From NCBI GenBank assembly GCA_003210655.1, contig QCUQ01000005.1:18125-82124 (forward strand): DNA of 64,000 bases. The letters run 5' to 3'. Under the pieces are notes generated by a model. It was not told where the DNA came from. It did not search any database and saw only the letters and a list, made by a program, of their open reading frames with translations. The position numbers and the translations under genes are program-made. Source of the DNA: Prochlorococcus sp. AG-679-M10. Lineage in GTDB: Bacteria; Cyanobacteriota; Cyanobacteriia; PCC-6307; Cyanobiaceae. Of the stretch, positions 9,359-19,467 are shown piece by piece (the first letter of the stretch is position 1; every line of letters starts with the position of its first letter).

Positions 9359-9787
9359 TTAATGCAAAGAGTACAAAGAAAGGAAACATGCTGCTGCAAA
9401 TGCTAAACCACCAAATATTAAAATATTTTTCTGGCCAGGGGGCAAACTATTGAATCCAAAGCCATAAGTTAAATTCTCTTCAAAACCACTAGGTTTTTCT
9501 CTTGGTCCTATATCTTTATACAAATTTTTACCTGCTCTACAGACTGGACAGGCAAAAGTGTTTCCGTCTATTACTGAAAAAGGAGTATTTTTAGGAATGT
9601 TAAGTTTCTTGTTCCCCTCTGTAGGATCATAAATGTATCCACAACTTCTACATTCGAATCTATTTTGCTCTAAATTAGTAGTAGGTTCTTTATCATTAAA
9701 TTCTATAAGTTCTTTAGAAGATTTTTCATTTGCTAAATCCTCAACAATTTGGTTATCCTCAGAGGGTGGTTGAATGTTTTCGCTCAC
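9359..9787 (-). CDS. rubA: Membrane-anchored rubredoxin RubA
   Basis: Iron-binding rubredoxin domain with a C-terminal membrane helix, required for PSII accumulation in phototrophs. The two knuckles are CRSCGYIYDP and CPVCRAGK; the second has Arg where CPxCG is usual, but all four iron-ligand cysteines are present. An acidic, Ser/Glu-rich N-terminal region (about residues 1-45) precedes the domain. The last ~20 residues form the anchor (NILIFGGLAFAAACFLSLYS). It ends 9 bases before ycf48, so they are probably cotranscribed. Confidence 0.93.
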   Translation of the reverse strand: MSENIQPPSEDNQIVEDLANEKSSKELIEFNDKEPTTNLEQNRFECRSCGYIYDPTEGNKKLNIPKNTPFSVIDGNTFACPVCRAGKNLYKDIGPREKPSGFEENLTYGFGFNSLPPGQKNILIFGGLAFAAACFLSLYSLH

Positions 9788-9824
9788 GATTTAGAATTTA
9801 ATTAAAGAGACTCTAAAAGATTTT

Positions 9825-9836
9825 GCTTAATTAAGC
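9825..9836. repeat. 12-bp perfect palindrome between rubA and ndhC
   Basis: GCTTAATTAAGC lies in the 72-bp divergent gap between rubA (minus) and ndhC (plus), 23 bases before the ndhC start. A smaller palindrome (TTTAATTAAA, 9797-9806) and an AGAG-A-CTCT dyad (9806-9814) sit next to it. It could be an operator shared by the two promoters, but AT-rich palindromes arise easily here. Confidence 0.35.
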
Positions 9837-9859
9837 GAATTTTCCTCCAATTTTTTTAA

Positions 9860-10222
9860 ATGTTTTCATTACCTGGCTACGAATATTTTTTAGGTTTTTT
9901 AATAATCGCCGCTGCAGTACCAATTTTAGCTCTTGTTACTAATCTTATAGTTGCCCCAAAAGGAAGATCTGGCGAGAGAAAACTTACCTACGAATCAGGT
10001 ATGGAGCCTATCGGGGGAGCTTGGATTCAATTTAATATTAGATATTACATGTTTGCATTAGTATTCGTTATATTTGACGTAGAGACAGTGTTTCTTTATC
10101 CATGGGCGGTTGCGTTCAATAGACTAGGCTTATTAGCGTTTATTGAGGCTTTAATTTTTATTGCAATACTAGTTATTGCTCTAGCCTACGCCTGGAGAAA
10201 AGGGGCTTTAGAATGGAGTTAA
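9860..10222 (+). CDS. ndhC: NAD(P)H-quinone oxidoreductase subunit 3
   Basis: Membrane subunit of the photosynthetic NDH-1 complex, which takes electrons from ferredoxin to plastoquinone for cyclic flow and respiration. 120 aa with three predicted helices. The family signature [15 protein letters not shown] and the following [18 protein letters not shown] are present. It is first in ndhC-ndhK-ndhJ, with 4 bases to the ndhK start. Confidence 0.96.
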   Translation: MFSLPGYEYFLGFLIIAAAVPILALVTNLIVAPKGRSGERKLTYESGMEPIGGAWIQFNIRYYMFALVFVIFDVETVFLYPWAVAFNRLGLLAFIEALIFIAILVIALAYAWRKGALEWS

Positions 10223-10226
10223 AAAA

Positions 10227-10961
10227 TTGAACAATTCACTTTCACCAAAAGCAATAAGAGAGCTAAGAGAAGAAACTTGTAATCCTCTCGGTGCTCCCCA
10301 AGTCACTACTGACTTGAGTGAAAATATTATAATGACAAGTCTTGATGATCTTCACAATTGGGCCAGATTAAGTAGTCTTTGGCCACTTTTATATGGAACT
10401 GCGTGTTGTTTTATTGAATTTGCAGCACTCATAGGATCTAGATTTGATTTTGATAGATTTGGGTTGGTACCTAGAAGCTCACCAAGACAAGCTGATTTAT
10501 TAATTGTTGCTGGGACAGTTACAATGAAAATGGCGCCGGCATTAGTAAGATTATATGAGCAAATGCCAGAACCAAAATATGTCATTGCTATGGGAGCTTG
10601 TACTATCACTGGTGGAATGTTTAGTGCAGACTCAACAACAGCTGTTAGAGGAGTTGATAAATTAATCCCAGTTGATTTGTACCTTCCTGGATGCCCCCCT
10701 AGACCAGAAGCTATTTTTGATGCCGTTATAAAATTAAGAAAAAAAGTGGCTAATGAAAGTATTCTTGAGAGAAGTAAAGCTGAACAAACTCACAGGTATT
10801 TAACTATAAAGCATGATATGAATCTTGTATTTTCAGAAAATACTGGCGAGTATTTAAATAAAAAATCTGAAAAGTCAATAGAATCATCTAATCTGAATCA
10901 AATAGAAGTAAGTAATGAAAATATATATGAAACAAATTCAATCGACAAAGAAATAAATTAA
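10227..10961 (+). CDS. ndhK: NAD(P)H-quinone oxidoreductase subunit K
   Basis: Peripheral-arm subunit carrying the terminal 4Fe-4S cluster (N2 type). The cluster cysteines are seen in [19 protein letters not shown] and [10 protein letters not shown]. The start is TTG at 10227, just after ndhC. The C-terminal ~45 residues are a low-complexity Ser/Asn/Glu tail without clear homology. Its stop overlaps the ndhJ start by one base, indicating coupled translation. Confidence 0.96.
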   Translation: MNNSLSPKAIRELREETCNPLGAPQVTTDLSENIIMTSLDDLHNWARLSSLWPLLYGTACCFIEFAALIGSRFDFDRFGLVPRSSPRQADLLIVAGTVTMKMAPALVRLYEQMPEPKYVIAMGACTITGGMFSADSTTAVRGVDKLIPVDLYLPGCPPRPEAIFDAVIKLRKKVANESILERSKAEQTHRYLTIKHDMNLVFSENTGEYLNKKSEKSIESSNLNQIEVSNENIYETNSIDKEIN

Positions 10962-11491
10962 TGGAAAACAAGAATTCAACTGAATCTTCAGAAGAAATTG
11001 TAAAGCAAAGAGGAATTGTAAGTAATCAGCTTACTGAAGATGGAATAACTAACGAATGTTTAGGAAAAGATCATATAGGAGTTGATATAATCTCTGTAAA
11101 ACCAGAAGAATTGTATCAAGCAATATCTACCTTAAGGGGATATGGATTTAATTACCTGCAGTGTCAAGGAGGTTACGACGAAGGGCCTGGAAAATGTCTT
11201 GTAAGTTTTTACCATTTAATCTCACTTGATGATTTTCAAGGAATAAATAAGACTAAAGAAATTAGAGTAAAAGTTTTTTTAAATAGAGATTCAGATTTAT
11301 CTGTACCTAGCCTTTACAAAATTTTCAAGGGAAGTGATTGGCAAGAAAGAGAAACTTATGACATGTTCGGAATCAACTTTGCTGATCATCCAAATCCAAC
11401 AAGACTTTTAATGCCAGAAGATTGGAGAGGATGGCCATTAAGAAAAGATTATATACAACCTGATTTCTATGAATTACAAGATGCTTATTAG
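10961..11491 (+). CDS. ndhJ: NAD(P)H-quinone oxidoreductase subunit J
   Basis: 30-kDa-type peripheral subunit of NDH-1. The C-terminal family signature is present ([20 protein letters not shown], then [10 protein letters not shown]). The first ~30 residues are variable. The length of 176 aa is normal. It is the last gene of ndhCKJ and converges on the yvcK-like gene, 9 bases apart. Confidence 0.96.
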   Translation: MENKNSTESSEEIVKQRGIVSNQLTEDGITNECLGKDHIGVDIISVKPEELYQAISTLRGYGFNYLQCQGGYDEGPGKCLVSFYHLISLDDFQGINKTKEIRVKVFLNRDSDLSVPSLYKIFKGSDWQERETYDMFGINFADHPNPTRLLMPEDWRGWPLRKDYIQPDFYELQDAY

Positions 11492-11500
11492 ATAAATATA

Positions 11501-12886
11501 TTAATTTAATTTCTTCAATTTTTTATTAATAAACATGACTGCCCTTGCAAGTCTTCTGGGGTCATGCCTAAGTGTTGGGGTTATCTTTCTTGAATATAGA
11601 GGGGCTTGCAAAACGTAATATCCTTTTGAAATTAGTTCTTCTTTATTACAAATCACTGGGACTGCTCCTCTACTTTGGTAATAATCAACAAGCGGTGACT
11701 TTTCAAATTGAATTTGAGAAAGTATTGCATTAAATATTCGAGTTTTTACACCAAAATTTGATAATTGCTTTTCTATTGCTTTGATGTGCTGATACACATC
11801 AAGACCATCTGTTTCCCCAGGCTGAGTCATCAAATTACTTATATAGATCTTTGGAGCATTACTTTCTAGAAGAGCATTTACAATTTCGGGGACAAGTAAA
11901 TTAGGTAACAAAGAAGTATAAAGACTCCCTGGACCAAGTATTATTAGGTCTGCTTCTTTAATAGATTCAAGAGCACTAGGAAGAGCTGGAGGATTTTCGG
12001 GAAGATAACCAATCCTGGAAATTAAATTTTTAGATTGACTTATTTTACTTTCACCAAATATTTTCTCACCATTTTCAAGTTCTGCCCAAAGCCTTACATC
12101 TGTATTAGTTGCTGGTAATACTTGCCCTTGTACTGCTAAAACTTTACTTGAGGCCTGAACGGCCTTTTCTAAACTGCCCGTAATTGTTGTTAAAGCAGAT
12201 AAAAATAAATTGCCAAAACTATGTCCCTCTAATCCACTGCCTCCAGAAAATCTGTATTGAAACAATCTTGTTAAAATTGGTTCCTCGTTTGATAAAGCTG
12301 CCAAGCAATTTCTTATATCTCCAGGTGGCTGAACTCCTAATTGTTTTCTTAAAACTCCGCTACTCCCTCCATCGTCTGAAACTGTAACTATTGCAGTTAT
12401 ATTACTACTGTAGTTTTTTAGGCCTTTCAATAAAGTTGACAAGCCAGTTCCTCCTCCGATAGCAACAATATTAGGGCCTCTTTTTAATTTACTTTTTACT
12501 CTTAGTGCATCTACTAAAAATGTATTTTTTTCTGGAACAAGAGCTTTTTGTATAGAATTAATACTTCTATTTTGTCCAATACCAATCAAGAGAAGCCCCA
12601 AAACAAAGATTAATGGTCCTAAAACTGAAATAGGCAAAATTTTTGTTAACACGTTCATTATCAAGAAAAAAACTTCAATTAACCAATAAAGAGGTCTTAA
12701 ATTAGTCCAGATTGCAATACCTAGTAAAGAAGTTAATAATCCAATAGCAGAAGTTATCATCCATCTTTTGATTACTAAGCCTGGCAATAACCAACTTAGA
12801 ATTCTTATTATTTTATTTATCAAACCTAAATTCGACTTTTTAAAATAAGATAAGGTTCTCTTTATTTTTTTTTTCTTCTTCAGCAT
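11501..12886 (-). CDS. YvcK/CofD-like protein (gluconeogenesis factor family) with N-terminal membrane region
   Basis: The C-terminal ~320 residues carry the YvcK/CofD-fold signatures: VAIGGGTGLSTLLKGLK, TVSDDGGSSGVLRKQL, GDIRNCLAAL and LGPGSLYTSLLPNLLV. In Bacillus, YvcK binds UDP-sugars and helps control carbon flux and wall synthesis. Two or more hydrophobic segments precede the domain (about residues 25-110), so the protein is probably membrane-anchored. I chose the ATG at 12886 because AGAGG stands just upstream. The frame is open to 12994 but would then overlap the divergent ABC gene. The substrate is unknown. Confidence 0.85.
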   Translation of the reverse strand: MLKKKKKIKRTLSYFKKSNLGLINKIIRILSWLLPGLVIKRWMITSAIGLLTSLLGIAIWTNLRPLYWLIEVFFLIMNVLTKILPISVLGPLIFVLGLLLIGIGQNRSINSIQKALVPEKNTFLVDALRVKSKLKRGPNIVAIGGGTGLSTLLKGLKNYSSNITAIVTVSDDGGSSGVLRKQLGVQPPGDIRNCLAALSNEEPILTRLFQYRFSGGSGLEGHSFGNLFLSALTTITGSLEKAVQASSKVLAVQGQVLPATNTDVRLWAELENGEKIFGESKISQSKNLISRIGYLPENPPALPSALESIKEADLIILGPGSLYTSLLPNLLVPEIVNALLESNAPKIYISNLMTQPGETDGLDVYQHIKAIEKQLSNFGVKTRIFNAILSQIQFEKSPLVDYYQSRGAVPVICNKEELISKGYYVLQAPLYSRKITPTLRHDPRRLARAVMFINKKLKKLN

Positions 12887-12978
12887 CAAAATCCTCTTAA
12901 ATTTTTTAAAATTTAAATATATATATTGATTATAAATCAAATACATACATCCTTTTTTATTTTTAAAAAGTAGGCAAT

Positions 12979-13797
12979 ATGTATTTAAAGACAAATTGCT
13001 CTATATACATTTTGAAAAAATCAAAACATGCTGTAGAAACTAATAATCTCTCTATTAGCTGGGGAGAACTTAATGTACTAAATAAAATCAATCTAAAACT
13101 TCATGAGGGAGAAAAATTAGCTATTGTTGGCCCTTCAGGTTCTGGGAAATCAACTATATTAAAAATCCTTGCAGGTTTGATTTTACCCACGTCGGGGGAA
13201 TTAAGCATATTTGGACAAAAACAAACTTACTTAAGATTAGATCAAACTAATCCTCCAGATGTAAGATTAGTTTTTCAGAATCCTGCTTTATTAGGATCTT
13301 TAACTATTGAAGAAAATGTAGGATTCATTCTTAAAAAGAATAAAAATTTATCCAAGAAATTTATTCAAGAAATTGTAAGAGAATGTTTAGAAGAAGTTGG
13401 ATTATTTAATATTGAGAAAAAGCTACCAAATGAATTAAGTGGTGGCATGCAAAAAAGAGTAAGTTTTGCAAGAGCATTGATTACAGATCAGGATTTAGAT
13501 AAAAAAAGTCAACCATTATTACTTTTTGATGAGCCTACTGCAGGTCTTGACCCTATTGCTTCATCAAGAATAGAAGACTTAATTAATAAGACAATTAATA
13601 AAGCCAATGGATCATCTATTGTTGTTAGCCATGTTCTTAGTACTATAGAAAGGACTTCAGAAAAAGTTGTTATGCTCTACGGAGGTAAATTCAGATGGGC
13701 TGGTTCGATTGATGAATTTAAAGATAGTAATGATCCTTATGTTTTTCAATTTAGAAATGGGAAACTTGCAGGACCAATGCAACCAAAAGACATTTAA
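12979..13797 (+). CDS. ABC transporter ATP-binding protein, MlaF-like
   Basis: ATPase subunit with Walker A GPSGSGKST, signature LSGGMQKRVSFARAL, Walker B LLLFDEPTAGLD and the H-loop VVSHV. The LSGGMxKR form and the following MCE-domain gene (5 bases downstream) point to an MlaF-type lipid transporter, related to plant TGD3. The MlaE-type permease is not next to it and must lie elsewhere. The start is uncertain: ATG at 12979 or TTG at 13012. It diverges from the yvcK-like gene. Confidence 0.87.
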   Translation: MYLKTNCSIYILKKSKHAVETNNLSISWGELNVLNKINLKLHEGEKLAIVGPSGSGKSTILKILAGLILPTSGELSIFGQKQTYLRLDQTNPPDVRLVFQNPALLGSLTIEENVGFILKKNKNLSKKFIQEIVRECLEEVGLFNIEKKLPNELSGGMQKRVSFARALITDQDLDKKSQPLLLFDEPTAGLDPIASSRIEDLINKTINKANGSSIVVSHVLSTIERTSEKVVMLYGGKFRWAGSIDEFKDSNDPYVFQFRNGKLAGPMQPKDI

Positions 13798-13802
13798 AAA
13801 TT

Positions 13803-14648
13803 ATGCGTAGAAGCTTAAGAGATTCGATAGTAGGATTTTCCTTGTTAGGAGGTTTATTAGTATTTACATTTTTTTCATTCTGGTTAAGAGGTGTAAAACT
13901 GTCTTCGAAAAATTGGTATCTTTTTGCAGAATTTAACAACGCAAGCGGTTTATCAAAAAAATCTCCAGTAACTTACAGAGGGATCCTAGTAGGTTCAATA
14001 GAGGATATTCTTTTTACTAATGAATCAATCAAAGCAAAAATTGTTTTAAATAATCCAGAAATTATTCTCCCCAAACCTGCATTCGCAAGAGTTGTTACTA
14101 ATTCATTTTTAGGGGGAGATGTTCAAGTTGCATTAGAAACTAGTGAAAAAACAATTCCAAAGAATACTCCAAAAGCTATATCCGAGAAATGTGATAGTAA
14201 ATTAATTATTTGCCAAGGAGACACTATCACTGGAAAGCAGCTATCGAGCCTTTCAAATATTACTAACAGGATAAATCAACTACTTAAAGAATCAAATCAA
14301 GAAAATTTAATTGAAAATGTAGTTAAGTCAATAGACCAATTTGATAAAACACAAGAAAATCTTGATGAACTAATCTATTTATCAAAGCAAGAAATTATAA
14401 GAGTTAAACCTCTTATAAAAGAAGTAACAATAGCAGCAGGTCATTTAAACAATATTTTGTCTACTATAAATGATGAAGAAACTCTACAAGATATTAAATT
14501 AACAATCGAAGCGGCCGAATCAATATCAGGCAAATTTGATAAAATGAGTGATGATTTTGAACAATTAATGAAAGATAAAGAATTAACTAAATCTATAAGA
14601 GATTTAACAATTGGACTATCAAAATTCCTTAATGAAATTTACCCATAA
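13803..14648 (+). CDS. MCE/MlaD family lipid-transport substrate-binding protein
   Basis: 281 aa. One N-terminal membrane helix (FSLLGGLLVFTFFSFWL) anchors the protein. Then comes an MCE domain (FNNASGLSKKSPVTYRGILV, SIEDILF). The C-terminal half is helical and likely coiled-coil, compatible with oligomerisation into a lipid tunnel. It starts 5 bases after the MlaF-like ATPase. It probably works in lipid traffic between the inner and outer membranes, by analogy with MlaD and TGD2. It converges on chlD. Confidence 0.88.
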   Translation: MRRSLRDSIVGFSLLGGLLVFTFFSFWLRGVKLSSKNWYLFAEFNNASGLSKKSPVTYRGILVGSIEDILFTNESIKAKIVLNNPEIILPKPAFARVVTNSFLGGDVQVALETSEKTIPKNTPKAISEKCDSKLIICQGDTITGKQLSSLSNITNRINQLLKESNQENLIENVVKSIDQFDKTQENLDELIYLSKQEIIRVKPLIKEVTIAAGHLNNILSTINDEETLQDIKLTIEAAESISGKFDKMSDDFEQLMKDKELTKSIRDLTIGLSKFLNEIYP

Positions 14649-14653
14649 AAAAT

Positions 14654-16810
14654 TTAAAATTCATTAATTGCATTTAAGGCCATTGCAGCAATTGTCTTAT
14701 CAGTAGCTTTAGGTAATTGAACATATTTCCCTTGTGCAGCTTCTGCAAGTTCTTTTCCAAATCCACTAGCTATAAATTTCCTTTCTGTATCTATAATTAA
14801 TAACTTTATTCCTAACATGGGGTATTTAGCGGCAATATCTAATACTTCTTGTTTTAAATCCACATTTTCATTTTCTTTAACCTCTGCTTGACCTAATGAT
14901 GTACCTAAAGGGACATTACCTCTCCCATCAGTTATTCCAACAACAATGACCTGACCTATATCTCCTGTAGAAAGAGCATTTTTTGCTACTTTTGCAGATT
15001 GAGTTAACCCATGAGCTAAAGGAGATCCACCTCCACATGGCATAGTTTCTAACCTTCTTTTTGCTGCCGTAATAGAGCTTGTTGGAGGCAAAAGAACCTC
15101 TGCTTGATTCCCTCTAAATGGTATAAGAGCTACTTCATCTCTATTTTCATAAGCCTCAGTCAAAAGTCTGATGACAGCACCTTTAGCACTTTGCATTCTA
15201 TTAAGTGCCATAGAGCCACTAGCATCAACTAAAAAAATTACCAAAGCTCCTGCCTTTTTCTGAAGGAGCTTTGCCCTAAAGTCATTTTCCTCAATAATTA
15301 TTGTTTTATTAGGATTCTTTAACCTTCTAGATTTCTGATAAGGAGCAGCGGCTCTTAGAGTTGCATCAACAGCAATTCTTTTTACTTTACCTCTTGGAAT
15401 TAAAGGTCTGACATATCTACCTCTGCTTTGACTTAGAATTACTGATCTACTGCCACTATTTCCTGCTTTAGATTTTGCTGATGAGAAAAGTAATAAATCA
15501 GGATCTACCATACATGATTCAGGATCAAGAATAAATTCTTCTGGGATATCAGGAGTAGAATCTTCTTCTCCATCAGAATTTTCTTGTTCTTCTTCTTGAT
15601 TATCCTCATTATCGTTAGATTCAGGTTCAGAATCTTCATTATTTGACTGAGGTGGTGGTGGGCTCTGATCCTCCGGCGGGGGTGGTTGAATATCATCATC
15701 TTGAGGTGGGATTTGCGTTGCTCTAGGAAGAATTACTAACCTTACTGCAACCTTTAAATCTTCTGAATTTACATTCTCATCCCCTCGAAGGGCTGCATTT
15801 GCTTTGGCAACTTTTACTGCAAATAATTCAGATCTATGTCCTTCAACACCACCACGAAGGGCTTCATTTACTAAATATGTTATTTGTTCTTTAGTAATTT
15901 TTACATCCTTTAACCATTGCCTAGCCAAAATTAACTGGGTTGATAAGTTATCAGATTCTTCAGACCATTTTTCTGAAAACTTAATATTATTTTCAGCATG
16001 AGATAATACAGATTTTGTTATTTCAACTCTTTGGTTATTATCAATAGATTGATCCGCAGAAAGAACAATTGCAAATCTATCTAATACATGATCTCTTAAA
16101 GCTCCTTCTTCAGGATTATAAGTTGCGATCAAAAGTGATCTGCAAGGATGAGAAAGACTTAAACCATCTCTTTCAATATTATTTTGTTCTCTACCAGTAG
16201 CTTCAAGAATTAAATTTACAATCCCTTCATCCAATAAATTAATATCATCAACATACAAAACACCCCTATGAGCCTCTGCTAAAACTCCTGGCTGAAAAAC
16301 TTGCTCACCTGTATTTAATGAAGCAGAAACATCTATAGATCCAACGAGTCTATCTTCAGTAATTCCAATTGGGACTTGAATAAATGGAGCCTGGACAACC
16401 TTGCTTGGAATACTTTGTATTTGATTAAGGTAATCAACCCCTATAATTCTCGCTATTAGTTGACTAATATTTTTATCCCATTCTTCGGGTTTAGTTGGAT
16501 CTAAATTTCTACTTATAGGTCTGAAAGAATTCTTATTATCAATTAATTTCTCGAGTATTAATTCATTATCTATTATTTCTATCGGTGGAATTAAGGAATG
16601 CAAACCTCTTGCCAATACAGACTTACCTGTGCCTCTTCCACCTGCAATCATTACTCCTCCTAAGCTAGGATCAACAGCTGCTAAAAGTAAAGATAATTTT
16701 AATAAGCTGTGCCCGGTAATTGCAGCCAATGGAAATGCTCTAAACGAATCCTTCTTTTGCATTAAATCCTTTATGTCTTCTTTCCCTTTTAACTCTTGTT
16801 CCAAAATCAC
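14654..16810 (-). CDS. chlD: Magnesium chelatase subunit D
   Basis: Platform subunit of Mg-chelatase (ChlI-ChlD-ChlH), which inserts Mg2+ into protoporphyrin IX at the first committed step of chlorophyll synthesis. An N-terminal AAA+ domain contains [14 protein letters not shown] and [10 protein letters not shown] Pro-rich then Asp/Glu-rich linker follows at about residues 370-430 ([15 protein letters not shown]). The C-terminal von Willebrand A domain has the MIDAS motif DASGSM and [10 protein letters not shown]. The length of 718 aa is normal. It is divergent from folK with 48 bases between. Confidence 0.97.
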   Translation of the reverse strand: MILEQELKGKEDIKDLMQKKDSFRAFPLAAITGHSLLKLSLLLAAVDPSLGGVMIAGGRGTGKSVLARGLHSLIPPIEIIDNELILEKLIDNKNSFRPISRNLDPTKPEEWDKNISQLIARIIGVDYLNQIQSIPSKVVQAPFIQVPIGITEDRLVGSIDVSASLNTGEQVFQPGVLAEAHRGVLYVDDINLLDEGIVNLILEATGREQNNIERDGLSLSHPCRSLLIATYNPEEGALRDHVLDRFAIVLSADQSIDNNQRVEITKSVLSHAENNIKFSEKWSEESDNLSTQLILARQWLKDVKITKEQITYLVNEALRGGVEGHRSELFAVKVAKANAALRGDENVNSEDLKVAVRLVILPRATQIPPQDDDIQPPPPEDQSPPPPQSNNEDSEPESNDNEDNQEEEQENSDGEEDSTPDIPEEFILDPESCMVDPDLLLFSSAKSKAGNSGSRSVILSQSRGRYVRPLIPRGKVKRIAVDATLRAAAPYQKSRRLKNPNKTIIIEENDFRAKLLQKKAGALVIFLVDASGSMALNRMQSAKGAVIRLLTEAYENRDEVALIPFRGNQAEVLLPPTSSITAAKRRLETMPCGGGSPLAHGLTQSAKVAKNALSTGDIGQVIVVGITDGRGNVPLGTSLGQAEVKENENVDLKQEVLDIAAKYPMLGIKLLIIDTERKFIASGFGKELAEAAQGKYVQLPKATDKTIAAMALNAINEF

Positions 16811-16858
16811 TTTAAAAATCTCTGATATAGAATTTATCCAATAACGTAGTTTTTTGTA

Positions 16859-17425
16859 GTGGAATTATCAAATCTTAATATCAAAAACGGACTATGTATA
16901 TCTCTTGGAGCAAATATTGATAGTAATTATGGTAACCCTATCGAATCATTAATAATTTGCAAACCAAAAGTAGAGAATCTTATCAACACTTGGATAAATC
17001 AATCTAAATCTTTTGAGAAAGAAATCGAATCATCAAAAACAATTTTTTATTGGTCCTCAATATATGAAACAAGTCCCCATGGAGTTAAGGATGATCAACC
17101 AAATTATTTAAATACTCTTCTTTTAGTAAAAAGTAATTTTTTTCCAAAGTTAATAACAAAAAACGCAAAATCCCTTCTAAAAGGATTGAAAAATTTGGAA
17201 AGAAATTTTGGAAGAAAAAAGACTCCCAATAATATGAAATGGATATCTAGATGTTTAGATTTAGATATTTTATGGTGGGAAGATTTTTGTTTCAAGGATG
17301 AAGAATTAATATTGCCTCACCCAAGATTTATGAATCGTAATTTTGTAATAACTCCTTTATCTGAGGTCCTAAGCAGAACACAAACAGTAAAAAAAATTGA
17401 AGAACAAAGATGGCTTGATGATTAA
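16859..17425 (+). CDS. folK: 2-amino-4-hydroxy-6-hydroxymethyldihydropteridine pyrophosphokinase
   Basis: HPPK transfers pyrophosphate from ATP to hydroxymethyldihydropterin in folate synthesis. Motifs: [14 protein letters not shown] near the N-terminus, [28 protein letters not shown] with DLDIL (the paired aspartates bind Mg), and [18 protein letters not shown]. The start is GTG at 16859. It is 188 aa, slightly longer than E. coli FolK through an insertion after NYGNP. It is followed 45 bases later by the Nudix gene. Confidence 0.9.
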   Translation: MELSNLNIKNGLCISLGANIDSNYGNPIESLIICKPKVENLINTWINQSKSFEKEIESSKTIFYWSSIYETSPHGVKDDQPNYLNTLLLVKSNFFPKLITKNAKSLLKGLKNLERNFGRKKTPNNMKWISRCLDLDILWWEDFCFKDEELILPHPRFMNRNFVITPLSEVLSRTQTVKKIEEQRWLDD

Positions 17426-17470
17426 TTTACAAAATCCTAAATTAATTGTTAGGGTATTTTTATTTAAATT

Positions 17471-18031
17471 ATGGAAGATAAAAATCACTACAAAAAAGCC
17501 ATTTTAAAAGAAAAAATATCTGATTTAAAAACAAAAAAATTTAGTTTCGAAATAAATAGAATTGAACTTCCAAATGGCCATGAAGATGAATACGGACAGA
17601 TAATATTCCCAAACGCTTCATTAGCTGTGCCAATAACAAATGAAAATAAAGTTATACTTCTTCGCCAATATAGATTTGCTGTATCAAGATATTTACTTGA
17701 GTTTCCAGCTGGTACTTTAGAAATAGGAGAGACTCCAATAAACTCAATCAAAAGAGAAATTCAAGAAGAGTCTGGATATAAAGCAGAAAAGTGGGATGAA
17801 CTAGGAGCTCTCGTTAATGCTCCTGGATATTCAGATGAAGTAATTCATTTATTTCTTGCACGCCATTTAAGCAAATTAAAAAATAAAGTAAAAGGAGATT
17901 TAGATGAAGATATAGAAGTTTTACTTATGGAGCCTGAAGAATTAGATAATTTAATATCTAGTGGTAATGAAATTCTGGATGCAAAAACAGTAGCAGCTTG
18001 GTTTAGAGCAAAGCAATTTTTAAGGATTTAA
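17471..18031 (+). CDS. Nudix hydrolase, ADP-ribose pyrophosphatase type
   Basis: The complete Nudix box is visible (GTLEIGE, seven residues, REIQEESGY) after RQYRFAVSRYLLEFPAG, a segment typical of ADP-ribose or ADP-sugar pyrophosphatases. It probably hydrolyses ADP-ribose or a related nucleoside diphosphate compound; the substrate is not provable here. 186 aa. The stop overlaps the photolyase start by one base (18031), so translation is likely coupled. Confidence 0.85.
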   Translation: MEDKNHYKKAILKEKISDLKTKKFSFEINRIELPNGHEDEYGQIIFPNASLAVPITNENKVILLRQYRFAVSRYLLEFPAGTLEIGETPINSIKREIQEESGYKAEKWDELGALVNAPGYSDEVIHLFLARHLSKLKNKVKGDLDEDIEVLLMEPEELDNLISSGNEILDAKTVAAWFRAKQFLRI

Positions 18032-19467
18032 TGAATAACCCCAGAATACTTTTTTGGTATAGAAAAGATCTTCGAATCAATGATAATAATGCTTTGAAAA
18101 AAGCATTTTCTTTATCCAATGCTATTACTTCGACTTATATTTTTGATCAAAATTATTCTTACGACTTCAATGCAAATTCTAGAGCATGGTTTCTTGGGAA
18201 TTCACTCCAAGAATTAAGTAAAAATTGGGAAAATCTCGGAAGCCGATTGATTATAGATGAGGGTAATCCGTTAATTCTTATACCTAAATTAGCTAAGTTA
18301 ATAGATGCTAAGTTTGTTGTTTGGAATAAAGCGACAGAACCATATGAAATTAATCGAGATTTAAAAATACAAAATACTTTAAAAAAATTTAATATTGAGT
18401 TTATAGAATTATGGGATCACCTTTTAATAGAGCCTTCTCAAATTTTCACTGGAAGTAACAAACCATATTCAGTTTATGGTCCGTTCTACAAGAATTTAAA
18501 GTCGAAAATTAATTTATTTAATTCAAAAAAAAATTACAACAATATTGGTACTTTAAAAGATTTAGAGATAGGGCTTAAAGAAAAAAAGAAGATTGATTCA
18601 TCAAGATTAATATTAGATCGATTTCAAAAAAATATAAATTTTTCTGGATTTGAATTATGTCCTTGCAAACCAGGGGAGCTGGCTGCAGATAAATTATTAG
18701 ATCAATTTATTTGTCAAGATAAAATTGGATCTTACGAATCTTCAAGAGACTTTCCATCTCAGAATGGAACATCTTTCCTTAGCGCTTCATTAAGATTTGG
18801 GACTATAAGTATACGAAAAGTCTGGGATGCAACATTATTTCCTGACCTAATAAATATAAATAAACACAATCAACTATCAATAGAAACTTGGCAGAAAGAA
18901 TTAGTTTGGAGAGAATTCTATCAACATTGCTTATTTAATTTTCCAGAATTAGAGAAAGGACCCTATAGAAAAAAATGGGACCTCTTCCCTTGGCAAAATG
19001 ATCATGAATGGTTTACTCGATGGAGTGATGGACAGACCGGAGTTCCTATTATTGATGCAGCAATGAGACAACTTAATAGTTCTGGTTGGATGCATAATAG
19101 GTGTCGAATGATAGTAGCTTCATTTCTCGTAAAAGACCTTATTTGCAATTGGCAATTGGGTGAAGAAAAATTTATGAAGGTATTGGTTGATGGTGACTTA
19201 GCCGCAAATAATGGAGGCTGGCAGTGGAGTGCAAGTAGTGGTATGGATCCAAAACCATTAAGAATTTTTAATCCTTATACTCAAACAAAAAAATTTGATC
19301 CTATTTGCAAATATATTAAATTCTGGATTCCTGAATTATCTAAGGTATCTAATGCAGATATCCTTAATGGTGAAATATCTGATTTGGAACAGAATAATTA
19401 TTCAGGGGCTATAGTTAATCACAATATTCAGCAAAGACTTTTTAAGGAGCTTTACGCACAAATCTGA
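18031..19467 (+). CDS. phr: Deoxyribodipyrimidine photolyase (class I cryptochrome/photolyase)
   Basis: Repairs UV-made pyrimidine dimers using blue light. The N-terminal antenna domain starts ILFWYRKDLRINDN. The FAD-binding helical domain has WQKELVWREFYQH, GQTGVPIIDAAMRQL, GWMHNRCRMIVASFLVKDL, GDLAANNGGWQWSASSG and DPKPLRIFNPYTQ. This matches CPD photolyases with a full length of 478 aa. It overlaps the 3' end of the convergent aminotransferase gene by 16 bases. Translational coupling to the Nudix gene suggests a common transcript. Confidence 0.94.
   Translation: MNNPRILFWYRKDLRINDNNALKKAFSLSNAITSTYIFDQNYSYDFNANSRAWFLGNSLQELSKNWENLGSRLIIDEGNPLILIPKLAKLIDAKFVVWNKATEPYEINRDLKIQNTLKKFNIEFIELWDHLLIEPSQIFTGSNKPYSVYGPFYKNLKSKINLFNSKKNYNNIGTLKDLEIGLKEKKKIDSSRLILDRFQKNINFSGFELCPCKPGELAADKLLDQFICQDKIGSYESSRDFPSQNGTSFLSASLRFGTISIRKVWDATLFPDLININKHNQLSIETWQKELVWREFYQHCLFNFPELEKGPYRKKWDLFPWQNDHEWFTRWSDGQTGVPIIDAAMRQLNSSGWMHNRCRMIVASFLVKDLICNWQLGEEKFMKVLVDGDLAANNGGWQWSASSGMDPKPLRIFNPYTQTKKFDPICKYIKFWIPELSKVSNADILNGEISDLEQNNYSGAIVNHNIQQRLFKELYAQI

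Noticed and set aside
12887..12994. Upstream extension of the yvcK-like gene to 12994
   Set aside because: It would overlap the divergent ABC gene start and lacks the AGAGG seen before the ATG at 12886.
15505..15699. 64-codon minus-strand frame rich in Ile, Leu and Lys
   Set aside because: It is the alternative frame of the Pro/acidic linker of chlD; no start context or family.
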